Assembly (NCBI RefSeq): GCF_044377145.1
Contig: NZ_JBILJQ010000008.1
Location: 40,717-104,716, forward strand
DNA length: 64,000 nt
Direction of reading: 5' to 3'
Source: Aquimonas sp044377145
Lineage (GTDB): Bacteria; Pseudomonadota; Gammaproteobacteria; Xanthomonadales; Xanthomonadaceae
The position numbers and the translations under genes were made by a program. Positions 27,953 through 35,660 of this stretch are shown one piece after another (position 1 is the stretch's first letter; the number at the start of each line of letters is the position of its first letter). Below the pieces are notes generated by a model. That model ran no database searches. It was given only the letters and a program-made list of their open reading frames with translations, and was not told where the DNA came from.

Positions 27953-28894
27953 ATGGAGAAGCAGCCGCGCAGTTATCCCCTGATTGGCGACAGCGCAGGC
28001 ATGCGGGCGACCCTCGCCTATGCCGACAAGGTGTCGCGTACCGACAGCACCGTGCTGATCACCGGCGACACCGGCACCGGCAAGGAAAACCTCGCCCACT
28101 ACATCCACGCACACAGCGCTCGGCATGAGCGCCCGATCGTGTGCATCGATTGCTCGGCCTTTCCAGAGGGTTTGATCGAGGGCGAGCTGTTTGGCTACGA
28201 GCGCGGCGCGTTCACCGGGGCGCATCGCGCCTATCCCGGCAAGCTGTCACTGGCCGATCAGGGCACGTTGTTCTTGGATGAGATCGGTGAGCTGCCCGCA
28301 CCCGCCCAGGCCAAATTGCTGCGTGTGCTGGAGACACGCGAGGTGTTCCCGATCGGCGGCAGCAGCCCACGCACACTGGATGTGCGGGTCATCGCCGCCA
28401 CCAACCGCGATCTGGATCGCCTCGCCGGCACCGCGGAGTTCCGCCGCGACCTGTTCTTCCGCCTGAATGTGGCGCGAGTCCATCTGCCCAGCCTGCAGGC
28501 GCGCTGCGAGGACATCCCGCGCCTGCTGGAGTTCTACATCGGCGAGATGACGGCACGTACCGGCCAGCAGATCGGCCGGCTCGCCGATGAAACCCTGAAC
28601 TGCCTGATGCGCTACACCTGGCCGGGCAATGTTCGGGAGCTGCGCAATGTGGTCGAGGCGCTGTTCGTCGACCCGCCCAGCGGCACCGTGCAATTGGCCG
28701 ATCTACCGCCCAACCTGATGTGCATGCTCGCCCGGCACGGGGCGAAGGAGCCCGGCGAGCGCGAGCGGATCGTCTCGACCCTGTGCGAGACCCGCTGGAA
28801 CAAGGTGCGCGCCGCCGAAAAGCTGCAGTGGTCGCGCATGACCCTGTATCGCAAGATGGCCAAACACGGCATCGACGCCACCGATCCGCACTGA
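27953..28894 (+). CDS. Stand-alone sigma-54-dependent transcription activator (PspF-like architecture)
   Basis: Bacterial enhancer-binding proteins remodel the sigma-54 holoenzyme with ATP. The 313-residue product has only an AAA+ domain and a DNA-binding domain: Walker A GDTGTGKE at 38-45, the sigma-54-contacting GAFTGA loop at 85-90, Walker B LFLDE at 106-110 and a C-terminal Fis-type helix-turn-helix (WNKVRAAEKLQWSRMTLYRK). No receiver, GAF or PAS domain precedes it, so its activity must be set by expression or a partner protein. ATG 27953 has GAGGAT 7 bases upstream; a GTG at 27908 is an alternative. It stands directly before the eCIS operon, whose leader has a sigma-54 promoter. Confidence 0.9.
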   Translation: MEKQPRSYPLIGDSAGMRATLAYADKVSRTDSTVLITGDTGTGKENLAHYIHAHSARHERPIVCIDCSAFPEGLIEGELFGYERGAFTGAHRAYPGKLSLADQGTLFLDEIGELPAPAQAKLLRVLETREVFPIGGSSPRTLDVRVIAATNRDLDRLAGTAEFRRDLFFRLNVARVHLPSLQARCEDIPRLLEFYIGEMTARTGQQIGRLADETLNCLMRYTWPGNVRELRNVVEALFVDPPSGTVQLADLPPNLMCMLARHGAKEPGERERIVSTLCETRWNKVRAAEKLQWSRMTLYRKMAKHGIDATDPH

Positions 28895-29006
28895 GCCCGA
28901 ACCCTTGCCAGGGTTGGTCGGGCCTCGCCGCGACCAGCAGTCAATCGTGCTCGCCCCGCCACTCGACCCGCGCCCGTCGGCAGCCTGCGATTTGAGCGTG
29001 CGCGGC

Positions 29007-29046
29007 GTCACAGCTGTCCCAAGGCTGTAACACCCGCATGTGACAT
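29007..29046 (+). promoter_or_regulatory. Cluster of activator half-site-like sequences
   Basis: GTCACAG at 29007, CTGTAACA at 29025 and ATGTGACAT at 29038 resemble the half-sites of the perfect inverted repeat downstream (TGTCAC/GTGACA). They could form a second, weaker site for the same activator. Confidence 0.4.
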
Positions 29047-29092
29047 CCGGAAAGTCCCTGCGCGCCCGACCTGCACGGCGGGCGCGGGGGAC

Positions 29093-29120
29093 CGACTGTC
29101 ACAGCCACGGGTGACAGTCG
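29093..29120 (+). promoter_or_regulatory. Perfect inverted repeat, candidate upstream activating sequence
   Basis: CGACTGTCAC and GTGACAGTCG pair perfectly across an 8-base spacer. The right arm ends about 70 bases before the -24 element. Fis-type HTH dimers of enhancer-binding proteins bind such dyads upstream of sigma-54 promoters, so this is the best candidate site for the activator encoded at 27953. Confidence 0.65.
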
Positions 29121-29189
29121 ACCTCCGACCCTCTGTTCGGCCCGCGATCAATTCCCGCGCGTTCAAAGACTTGGCCGCACGGCCGGGCT

Positions 29190-29205
29190 TGGCACGTTGT
29201 CTGCT
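29190..29205 (+). promoter_or_regulatory. Sigma-54 (-24/-12) promoter of the eCIS operon
   Basis: TGGCACG, four bases (TTGT), then CTGCT. The GG and GC pairs are exactly 10 bases apart, and only the first T of the -12 element differs from consensus. Transcription would start near 29216, giving a leader of about 40 bases before the ATG at 29255. Confidence 0.75.
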
Positions 29206-29254
29206 GAGTGTTCAGACGAAGGGACGGCGCTGCCGTTCGGGGAGGGCGCTCGCG

Positions 29255-29554
29255 ATGCACTCAAGCAGCCGGCTGAAGTCGCTCTCGCCGCTGCCGATGA
29301 TCGGCCGCTACGCGAACGCCTTCCGGGTCGGCTTCAACGCCTTCGAGCTGATCATCGAGTTTGGCGAGCAGTTCACCGACAACGACGACGACGAACACCT
29401 GCACACCCGGATCGTGACCAACCCGGTCGCTGCGCGCGCCCTGCTCAGCGCCCTGCAGCAGGCGCTCGAACAGCGCTCTGCTGCGCTGCTGAACGAGTTG
29501 CCCGGCGTGCGGGACACGCCGAGCGATCGCGATCCAGATGCATCCATCACTTAG
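29255..29554 (+). CDS. DUF3467-like protein, first gene of the eCIS operon
   Basis: The 99-residue protein has the DUF3467 pattern: YANAFRVGFNAFELIIEFGEQF, then HTRIVTNPVAARALLSALQQALEQ. The family has no known function. ATG 29255 with GGAGGG 8 bases upstream is the first start after the sigma-54 promoter. The gene ends 15 bases before the sheath gene, so it should be the first product of the operon. It may be a regulator or assembly helper of the injection particle, but this is inference from position. Confidence 0.75.
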   Translation: MHSSSRLKSLSPLPMIGRYANAFRVGFNAFELIIEFGEQFTDNDDDEHLHTRIVTNPVAARALLSALQQALEQRSAALLNELPGVRDTPSDRDPDASIT

Positions 29555-29569
29555 TGCGAGGAGAAGCAG

Positions 29570-31987
29570 ATGGCAGTCCAGGTCAGTTACCCAGGCGTGT
29601 ATGTCCAGGAAGAGTCTTCCGGCGCACGCGCTATCGCCGGTGTGGCCACCTCGGTAGCAATGTTCGTCGGCATGGCCGAGCGCGGCCCGATGAACGTGCC
29701 GGTGCGGGTGTTCAACATCGCTGGCTTCGAGCGCGAGTTCGGCGTGACCACTCGCGGCGAGTTGGCAACCCAGGTGCGGCAGTTCTTCATCAACGGCGGC
29801 GGCACGGCCTGGATCGGGCGCATCGCCGAGGGCGCGCTGAACGCATGGGTGAGCCTGCGCAACCAGGCGGGCGGCAATGCCTTCAGGGTCGAGGCACGCG
29901 ATCCGGGCCTTGAGGGCAATCGGCTGCGGGTCGAAATCGACTACGACACCAGCAGCCCCGAGGAAACTTTCAATCTCACCGCTTTTCGCAGCCGGCTCAG
30001 GCCTGACGGCACGCGTGAGCGCGAGTCAGTGGAGAAGTTCGCCGGGCTGTCGATGAACCCGAGCTCGGGCGCGTTTGTCAGCGGCGTGATCAACGGTGCG
30101 AGCAATCTGATCACGATTTCGAACGTCGCCCCGGTCGCGATTGTTGCCGGTATGTCGATCTCGGGGCTGGTGCTGCCGGCCGCCGAGGCTTCGGTGGAGA
30201 CGCTCCTCAACACCCTGGTCACGGCGACCGCACGATCGCTGCGGGTGACCGTGGGCAACCATCCGCCGGTGACGGTCAGCCTGTCGACGATGGCGGACAT
30301 CCCTGCCTCCAATCTGGTGGTGAACATCGCCAACCGCTGGACCTCCGAGATCAACGCGGCTTTGAGCAATCAGGGCATTGCAGCAACGGTGACGGTCGCG
30401 ATCAACGGCAATACGGTTGCTCTCGACGGCGTGGCCGGCGGGCGATTGCTGTCGGTCAGCAGCGCGGCGGGCCCGGTGCAGATCGGCTCAGCGGCTGCGA
30501 CTGATGCAGCCGCAGCGCTACAGTTCGGAGTTGCGGCGGGTGGGCTGGAAGGCTCCGGGTTCGGCGATGCGCGCCCTGCTCCCACCGGGGTTGTCGCGAG
30601 GATGGGCCTCGCCTCCAACCGGTTCGCGGAGTTCCGCACCTTGGCTGGGCAGCTCCGCAATACCCTGCTTGCCTTCAGCCTGAGCGACGACAGCTCCAAC
30701 CCGGCGTACGCGGGGCCCGTGGTGATCGACGGCGTCGCCGCCCAGCCCTTGTTCCAGACCGCAACGGGCAACTCGTTGGCCAACGTGCGCAGCGCGCTCG
30801 ACACCGTCGCCGCGCGAATCTCCGAGTCCGCCCAAGTGCTGGGCAATCCGCGCAAGTTCTGGTTCGCGCGCAGACACGGCATTCGCCTCGCCCTCTCGCC
30901 CAACTACGGCGGTGACAACACCGGCCTCGGCACCGCGCTGACCAGTTCGGACGGCGGTGGCGGCGGCTACAACTTCGGCACCACGGCGTTTGCACCCGCC
31001 CAGGCCAGCAACGTGGCTGTCTACACGGTAGGCATGCCCGGCGGCGCGGGCGGCTTGGGCCCGTTCCAAACCGCTGCCCATGGCGGCACCGACGGCAACC
31101 TGCCGCGTGCGGTCGAGTACTCCGCCTTCTTCGATGTCATCGATCGCGATGTCGATCTGTTCAATCTGATGGTGCTGCCGCGCGCACACAACCAGACCGA
31201 CGATCAGCGGCAGGAACTGTGGGGCCTGGCCAGCAGCTTCTGTGCGCGCAAGCGCGCCTTCCTGCTGGTGGACCCGCGCAGTACCTGGACCAACATCACC
31301 CAGGCCGAGGCCGGCGCCGACGCGCTCAGAATCGGTGTCGATACACGCAACTCCGCCGCCTACTGGCCACGTCTGCGGATCGCCAACGGCACGCCTGCAG
31401 GACAATTGATCGACCCCGCGGGCTCGATTGCGGGCCTGATTGCGCGCACCGATGGCAACCGCGGCGTCTGGAAGGCCCCCGCCGGATTGGAGGCCACCCT
31501 GCGCGGCGTCAGTGGTGTTGACCGGCGCATGTCCGACCCCGAAAACGGCGTCATCAACCCCAAGGCGCTGAATGCGATCCGCCTGTTCCCGGCCGGTGTG
31601 GTCAGCTGGGGTGCGCGCACCCTGGTCGGCTTCGACGGCTCCGGCAACATCGACGACAAATACATCCCGGTGCGCCGCACCATGCTGTTCATCGAAGAGA
31701 GCCTCTACCGCGGCCTGCATTTCGCGGTGTTCGAGCCCAACGACGAACCGCTGTGGGCGCAGATCCGTCTGGCCGCCGGCTCGTTCATGAACGGACTGTT
31801 CCGCAAGGGCGCGTTCGCCGGCGCCAAGGCCAGCGACGCCTACTTCGTGCGCTGCGACAGCTCCACCACCACAGCCGATGACATCAATCTCGGCATCGTC
31901 AATGTCGTGGTCGGCTTTGCGCCGCTGAAGCCGGCCGAGTTCGTGGTGCTCACCGTCAAGCAGATTGCCGCCCAAGCCGAAATCTGA
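29570..31987 (+). CDS. eCIS contractile sheath protein
   Basis: The sheath surrounds the inner tube and contracts to drive it into a target. The 805-residue protein opens with the classic tail-sheath N-terminus VSYPGVYVQEESSGARAIAGVATSVAMFVG, and its last 300 residues hold the conserved core (PRAVEYSAFFDVIDRDVDLFNLMVLP, VSWGARTLVG, RRTMLFIEESLYRGLHFAVFEPND). It is about twice the length of Afp/PVC sheaths: roughly residues 145-400 form a Ser/Ala/Val-rich beta-like insertion that would face outward. This is the only sheath gene in the cluster, whereas Afp and PVC have three. Confidence 0.95.
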   Translation: MAVQVSYPGVYVQEESSGARAIAGVATSVAMFVGMAERGPMNVPVRVFNIAGFEREFGVTTRGELATQVRQFFINGGGTAWIGRIAEGALNAWVSLRNQAGGNAFRVEARDPGLEGNRLRVEIDYDTSSPEETFNLTAFRSRLRPDGTRERESVEKFAGLSMNPSSGAFVSGVINGASNLITISNVAPVAIVAGMSISGLVLPAAEASVETLLNTLVTATARSLRVTVGNHPPVTVSLSTMADIPASNLVVNIANRWTSEINAALSNQGIAATVTVAINGNTVALDGVAGGRLLSVSSAAGPVQIGSAAATDAAAALQFGVAAGGLEGSGFGDARPAPTGVVARMGLASNRFAEFRTLAGQLRNTLLAFSLSDDSSNPAYAGPVVIDGVAAQPLFQTATGNSLANVRSALDTVAARISESAQVLGNPRKFWFARRHGIRLALSPNYGGDNTGLGTALTSSDGGGGGYNFGTTAFAPAQASNVAVYTVGMPGGAGGLGPFQTAAHGGTDGNLPRAVEYSAFFDVIDRDVDLFNLMVLPRAHNQTDDQRQELWGLASSFCARKRAFLLVDPRSTWTNITQAEAGADALRIGVDTRNSAAYWPRLRIANGTPAGQLIDPAGSIAGLIARTDGNRGVWKAPAGLEATLRGVSGVDRRMSDPENGVINPKALNAIRLFPAGVVSWGARTLVGFDGSGNIDDKYIPVRRTMLFIEESLYRGLHFAVFEPNDEPLWAQIRLAAGSFMNGLFRKGAFAGAKASDAYFVRCDSSTTTADDINLGIVNVVVGFAPLKPAEFVVLTVKQIAAQAEI

Positions 31988-32010
31988 GCTGTCGATTACA
32001 GGAGCCCGTC

Positions 32011-32511
32011 ATGGCGCAGTTCACCGTCAACACCAGTCGCATCGATCCCTATAAGAACTTCAAATTCCGCGTGGTCTGGGATGGCCAGCCGGTCGCCGGC
32101 GTCAGCAAGGTCAGCGGCCTGAAGCGCACCACCGAGGTGGTCAGCCACCGCGATGGTGGCGATCTGTCGACCAAGCGACATTCGCCCGGAGTATCGAGCT
32201 TCGAGCCGATCACCATCGAGCGCGGCATCACCCACGATCCCGCATTCGAGGAGTGGGCGGCCAAGACCTTCTCCACCGCCGGCGATGCCGCGGTGTCGCT
32301 GAAGGACTTCCGCAAGGACATCACCATCGACCTGTACAACCTGCAGGGCGTCAAGGTGCGCAGCTGGCAGGTGTTCCGCTGCTGGGTGTCCGAATTCACG
32401 GCGGTGCCGGAGCTCGATGCCAACGCGAATGCCGTGGCCTTCGAGACGATCGTGCTGCAGAACGAAGGCTTCTTCCGCGATGAAGCCGTGGTCGAGCCTG
32501 CCGAGACCTGA
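32011..32511 (+). CDS. eCIS inner tube protein
   Basis: The 166-residue tube subunit (phage gp19-like, Afp1/Afp5 type) forms the hollow tube inside the sheath. Recognisable segments are YKNFKFRVVWDGQPVAGVSKVSGL near residue 14, TEVVSHRDGGD and the C-terminal AFETIVLQNEGFFRD. It starts with ATG 32011 behind AGGAG, 23 bases after the sheath stop. It is the only tube gene; Hcp-like tubes of type VI systems differ in these motifs. Confidence 0.93.
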   Translation: MAQFTVNTSRIDPYKNFKFRVVWDGQPVAGVSKVSGLKRTTEVVSHRDGGDLSTKRHSPGVSSFEPITIERGITHDPAFEEWAAKTFSTAGDAAVSLKDFRKDITIDLYNLQGVKVRSWQVFRCWVSEFTAVPELDANANAVAFETIVLQNEGFFRDEAVVEPAET

Positions 32512-32551
32512 TGCCCATGCCCGCCTTCCGCCCTCTCCGCAGGCTGCTCCC

Positions 32552-33316
32552 ATGCGCCTGATCGAGTTGCCGGCCTACGGTGGTGCCGCTGCGCGCGTTG
32601 CGTTGCGCCCCTTGAACGGGGCCGACGAAATGAGCCTGGCCGGCACCGATGTACCGGCCATGCTCGATCTGCTGGCGCGGCTGGCGACCCGCAGCGAGGG
32701 CGGCGCGCTGGCCTTGTCGGAGCTCAGCATCGCCCAGACAGACCGTCTGCTGGCGGCCTTGTATCAACGGCTGTACGGCGACAACGCGGAGTGCCGGGTG
32801 CGCTGCAGCGGCTGCGCCCAGGGCTACGAGTTCAACCTGGATCTGGCGCAGATCCAGCGCGCCCAGGATGCCGACCAACCCGCGCATACGGAGGCCGGCG
32901 GCGGTTGGCGCCTGGCCGATGGCCGTCGAGTACGCGCACCGCGCTACGCCGATCTTGAGGCGGCGGACAACAGCCACGCGCTGTTGAGCCGTCTGCTGCT
33001 GAGCGGCGATATCGAACCGGCGCCCGAGCGCATCAGTGAGTTTCTGGAGCGCGCAGCACCCGTGCTGTCGCTCGATCTCGCCGCACCCTGCCCACACTGC
33101 GGTCGCGCCGAAACGGTACGTTTCGACCTGGCGCGCTACCTGGCCCAGCGGCTGGTCGCCGAGCGCCCCTTCCTGCTGCGCGAGGCGCATTTGATGGCCT
33201 CACGCTACGGCTGGTCGCACGCCGAGATCATGGCCCTGCCGCGCGATGATCGACGCGCCTACGCGCGTCTGATCGAGTCCGAACGCGCCGGCGCGCTGCG
33301 CAGGCGGGCCGGATGA
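32552..33316 (+). CDS. gp26-like baseplate-assembly protein with split zinc ribbon
   Basis: A 254-residue protein. Its C-terminal segment (about 208-242, LLREAHLMASRYGWSHAEIM) resembles T4 gp26-type baseplate chaperones found next to tube genes in contractile systems. Two Cys pairs, C85-x2-C88 and C180-x2-C183, could together form one zinc ribbon with about 90 residues inserted between the knuckles. Start ATG 32552 is chosen because the conserved part begins there. The stop overlaps the next gene (ATGA). It may guide tube or baseplate assembly rather than stay in the particle. Confidence 0.65.
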   Translation: MRLIELPAYGGAAARVALRPLNGADEMSLAGTDVPAMLDLLARLATRSEGGALALSELSIAQTDRLLAALYQRLYGDNAECRVRCSGCAQGYEFNLDLAQIQRAQDADQPAHTEAGGGWRLADGRRVRAPRYADLEAADNSHALLSRLLLSGDIEPAPERISEFLERAAPVLSLDLAAPCPHCGRAETVRFDLARYLAQRLVAERPFLLREAHLMASRYGWSHAEIMALPRDDRRAYARLIESERAGALRRRAG

Positions 33317-34257
33317 GCGCCTACCTGCAGCGGTTGTTCGACCGCGCGGCGCCGATGGCCGCGCCGAGCCTGCCCAGCGCCGTGCCCGCCGGCCCTTCGC
33401 TGTCGCCGGTGGCGCTGTCCGATCAACGCCTGAACGATCCGGCGCGTGCGGCGCAGTTCGATGCCGCGACTGGGTTTGATTCATCGCTGGACGCATCGGG
33501 AACGACGTCGGAGCTGCCGCCGACCGGGGTCGACGCGGGCTTGCCTGCGACGCCTCACGTGCAATCACCTGAGCAAGCACGGCCACAGTCTGCGGCCGTT
33601 CGTTCAGAAAGCGCCCTGCCCGCGCCGGTCGCCGATGCAGCGCGCGTGGCAGCGGATCCGATAGCGCCGACACAGGCACCTGGCCTGCGCCCCGGCGTGC
33701 TCGACATCGAACCGGGCGATTTGCTGCTGCCAGAGCCACCCGAAGCGGCGGAGCCCGTGCAGACCGAGCCGCCTGCGCCGGTGCCGCGAGCTGTCCCCGC
33801 CACACCAGACCACGATGGGGCGCGCGCAGCACCCGCCGCGGCGGAGCACTCAGAGCGCGCACCGCTCGCGCCAAAGCCCCTGCCGCGCCGTTCACCACCA
33901 CCCGCACCGTCCGTAGAAGCACGACCGCTCCCGCTGGCCGTACCGCGCACCGAAGTCGCGATCACCACCGTCACCCCAACCGCCCAGGCCGACGCAGTAC
34001 AACGCCCACTGCAGCAGGCCATGCCACCGCCGCTGCAGATGCCCGCATTGCCCGCAACCGAACCATCTCCCGAGGCACCCGCCGCGCCATCCGCAACGCC
34101 CGCTGCGCGCCGCGAACCGCCTACAGCGGCACCGCAGCCGCCGGCTGAGTCTCCGCCGCCGCGCGTTCGCCCACTGAGCGCCAATGAAGCTTCAGTCATC
34201 GGCCCGCTGACCCCGCGCCAGCGCGCGCTCACCCTGTTCGGTCTGCGCAGGCGCTAG
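33313..34257 (+). CDS. Pro/Ala-rich eCIS-cluster protein of unknown function
   Basis: A 314-residue protein, mostly disordered, very rich in Pro, Ala and Ser (runs such as PPPAPSVEARPLPLAVPRT). It has short ordered-looking ends: MSAYLQRLFDRAAP and PLTPRQRALTLFGLRRR. It matches no family I recognise. Start ATG overlaps the preceding stop by 4 bases and the stop lies 2 bases before the Pvc16-like gene, so it is made with the particle. It may be a ruler-like or linker protein, since no conventional tape-measure gene is seen, but composition alone cannot show this. Confidence 0.6.
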   Translation: MSAYLQRLFDRAAPMAAPSLPSAVPAGPSLSPVALSDQRLNDPARAAQFDAATGFDSSLDASGTTSELPPTGVDAGLPATPHVQSPEQARPQSAAVRSESALPAPVADAARVAADPIAPTQAPGLRPGVLDIEPGDLLLPEPPEAAEPVQTEPPAPVPRAVPATPDHDGARAAPAAAEHSERAPLAPKPLPRRSPPPAPSVEARPLPLAVPRTEVAITTVTPTAQADAVQRPLQQAMPPPLQMPALPATEPSPEAPAAPSATPAARREPPTAAPQPPAESPPPRVRPLSANEASVIGPLTPRQRALTLFGLRRR

Positions 34258-34259
34258 GC

Positions 34260-35660
34260 ATGAGCACCGCCAACCTCTATCTGGTGACCGCGAGCCTGCG
34301 CCGGCTGCTGGATCTGAACGTGCGCGCCCTGCTGCTGCGGCAATCGCTGCCGACCACGCTCGATGTCACCTCGATGCCGCCGGAGCGGGTCGGCGCCGCT
34401 ACCAACACGCTCAATCTGCACCTCTATCACCTGCTGGAAGACGCCCATCACCGCAATGTGCCGACGCCCGGGCGCGGCGGTGCGCCGGTCTCGCGCCAGC
34501 CCTTGGCGCTGTCGCTGTACTACATCCTCACCGCCCACCACGAGATCAACGATGTGTTCGATGCGGAAGTGCAGCAGCGCAACTTCGGGCTGGCGCTCAA
34601 GACCCTGCACGACCACAGCTGGATCGACGACACCCTCGCGATCTCACCCGATGGCGGCCCGCCGCAGATCGTGATGGCACCGGGCTTGATCGGCGGCAAC
34701 AACCGCATCGAGATCTCGCAGCGGCCCCTGACTGCCGAGGAATCGATGGCGTTCTGGTCGGCCGAGCAGAACTCCACCACGCGGCTGTCGGCCTACTTCG
34801 AAGTCCGCACCATCTTCCTGGAGCCCGAGCTGCCGACCGGCGCCAGCGGCACCGTGTTCGATCTTGGGGTGTTCCTGTCGGTCGGTCAGGCGCCCTCGCT
34901 GCGCCGTGCTGCTGCACTCAGCCACTTCACCCCGCCTCCCGGCAGCGGCTTTGGCCCGCAGACGCTGGACACGGCTCCCGCACGCGCCACCCTGCAACCA
35001 GGCGCGATCCCGCCGGTGAACCGCGTGCAGCTGCAGGGCAGCGCCCTGGCGGGTGATGGCATTGCCGGCAGCGCGCGGGTGCTGCTGCGCACGCCGAGCT
35101 GGCGACAGCTGACGCCGCCGCGCGATGTGGTGGCCGTGGATGCCGCGCTTAATCCAGCCTGGAACGTGCAGTTGAACGAACGCGCCGGTCAGTTCGATCT
35201 GCAGGGCCAGATCATTGTCGACGACGGCGGCGGCCCGATCGCGATCGAGGTCACTCCAGGGATCTACGCGGTCTCGATTGAAACCCGTCGCCGTCGTGAA
35301 ACCCCCAGCGGCGTGCCGCGGATCAGCCGCGCCGAGAGCAATCAGATCGCGATCTCGGTCGGTGCCCGCATCGCCAGCCACGACCCCGCGAATGCGTTCG
35401 GACGCATCGTTGTGCATGTGATCAATGTGTTCGATCTCACTGCAGCCGGGCTGGAGGTGCAGCTCGCCCTCGATGGGGTGCTGTACGACGATGCGCCGGC
35501 CTTCAGCGGCGCGCCTGCACAGGACCGCGGCCTGTTCGTGCGTCAGCCCGGGCGGATCGAACTGCATCCCTTGTTCGACCCCAGCTTGAGCGGCAGCCGC
35601 CCGCTGCGCTTGATCATCAATGGCGCCGAGTCACAGCCGTTCTGGGTGTTGAGCCCATGA
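34260..35660 (+). CDS. Pvc16/Afp16-type cap protein (DUF4255 domain)
   Basis: Afp16-like proteins end the tube/sheath at the distal tip and set particle length. The 466-residue protein has an N-terminal DUF4255 domain (about 1-200: LYLVTASLRRLLDLNVRALL, NLHLYHLLEDAHHRN, ALSLYYILTAHHE, TTRLSAYFEVRTIFLEPE). About 260 more residues follow in Ig-like beta segments (DLQGQIIVDDGGGPIAIEVTPGIYAVSIETRR), an extension beyond the usual cap length. The stop overlaps the ATPase start by 4 bases. Confidence 0.88.
   Translation: MSTANLYLVTASLRRLLDLNVRALLLRQSLPTTLDVTSMPPERVGAATNTLNLHLYHLLEDAHHRNVPTPGRGGAPVSRQPLALSLYYILTAHHEINDVFDAEVQQRNFGLALKTLHDHSWIDDTLAISPDGGPPQIVMAPGLIGGNNRIEISQRPLTAEESMAFWSAEQNSTTRLSAYFEVRTIFLEPELPTGASGTVFDLGVFLSVGQAPSLRRAAALSHFTPPPGSGFGPQTLDTAPARATLQPGAIPPVNRVQLQGSALAGDGIAGSARVLLRTPSWRQLTPPRDVVAVDAALNPAWNVQLNERAGQFDLQGQIIVDDGGGPIAIEVTPGIYAVSIETRRRRETPSGVPRISRAESNQIAISVGARIASHDPANAFGRIVVHVINVFDLTAAGLEVQLALDGVLYDDAPAFSGAPAQDRGLFVRQPGRIELHPLFDPSLSGSRPLRLIINGAESQPFWVLSP

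Larger units (their letters stand above)
28895..29254 (+). promoter_or_regulatory. Regulatory region of the eCIS operon
   Basis: These 360 non-coding bases hold three TGTCAC-related half-sites (29007-29046), a perfect 10-bp inverted repeat (29093-29120), a -24/-12 promoter (29190-29205) and the leader of the first eCIS gene. The layout is that of an enhancer-dependent sigma-54 promoter. No gene is seen here; an in-frame GTG at 29111 lies inside the inverted repeat and is not a credible start. Confidence 0.7.

Noticed and set aside
29111..29554. Longer reading of the DUF3467 gene from GTG 29111
   Set aside because: The added N-terminus would be encoded by the inverted repeat and the sigma-54 promoter and does not match the family.
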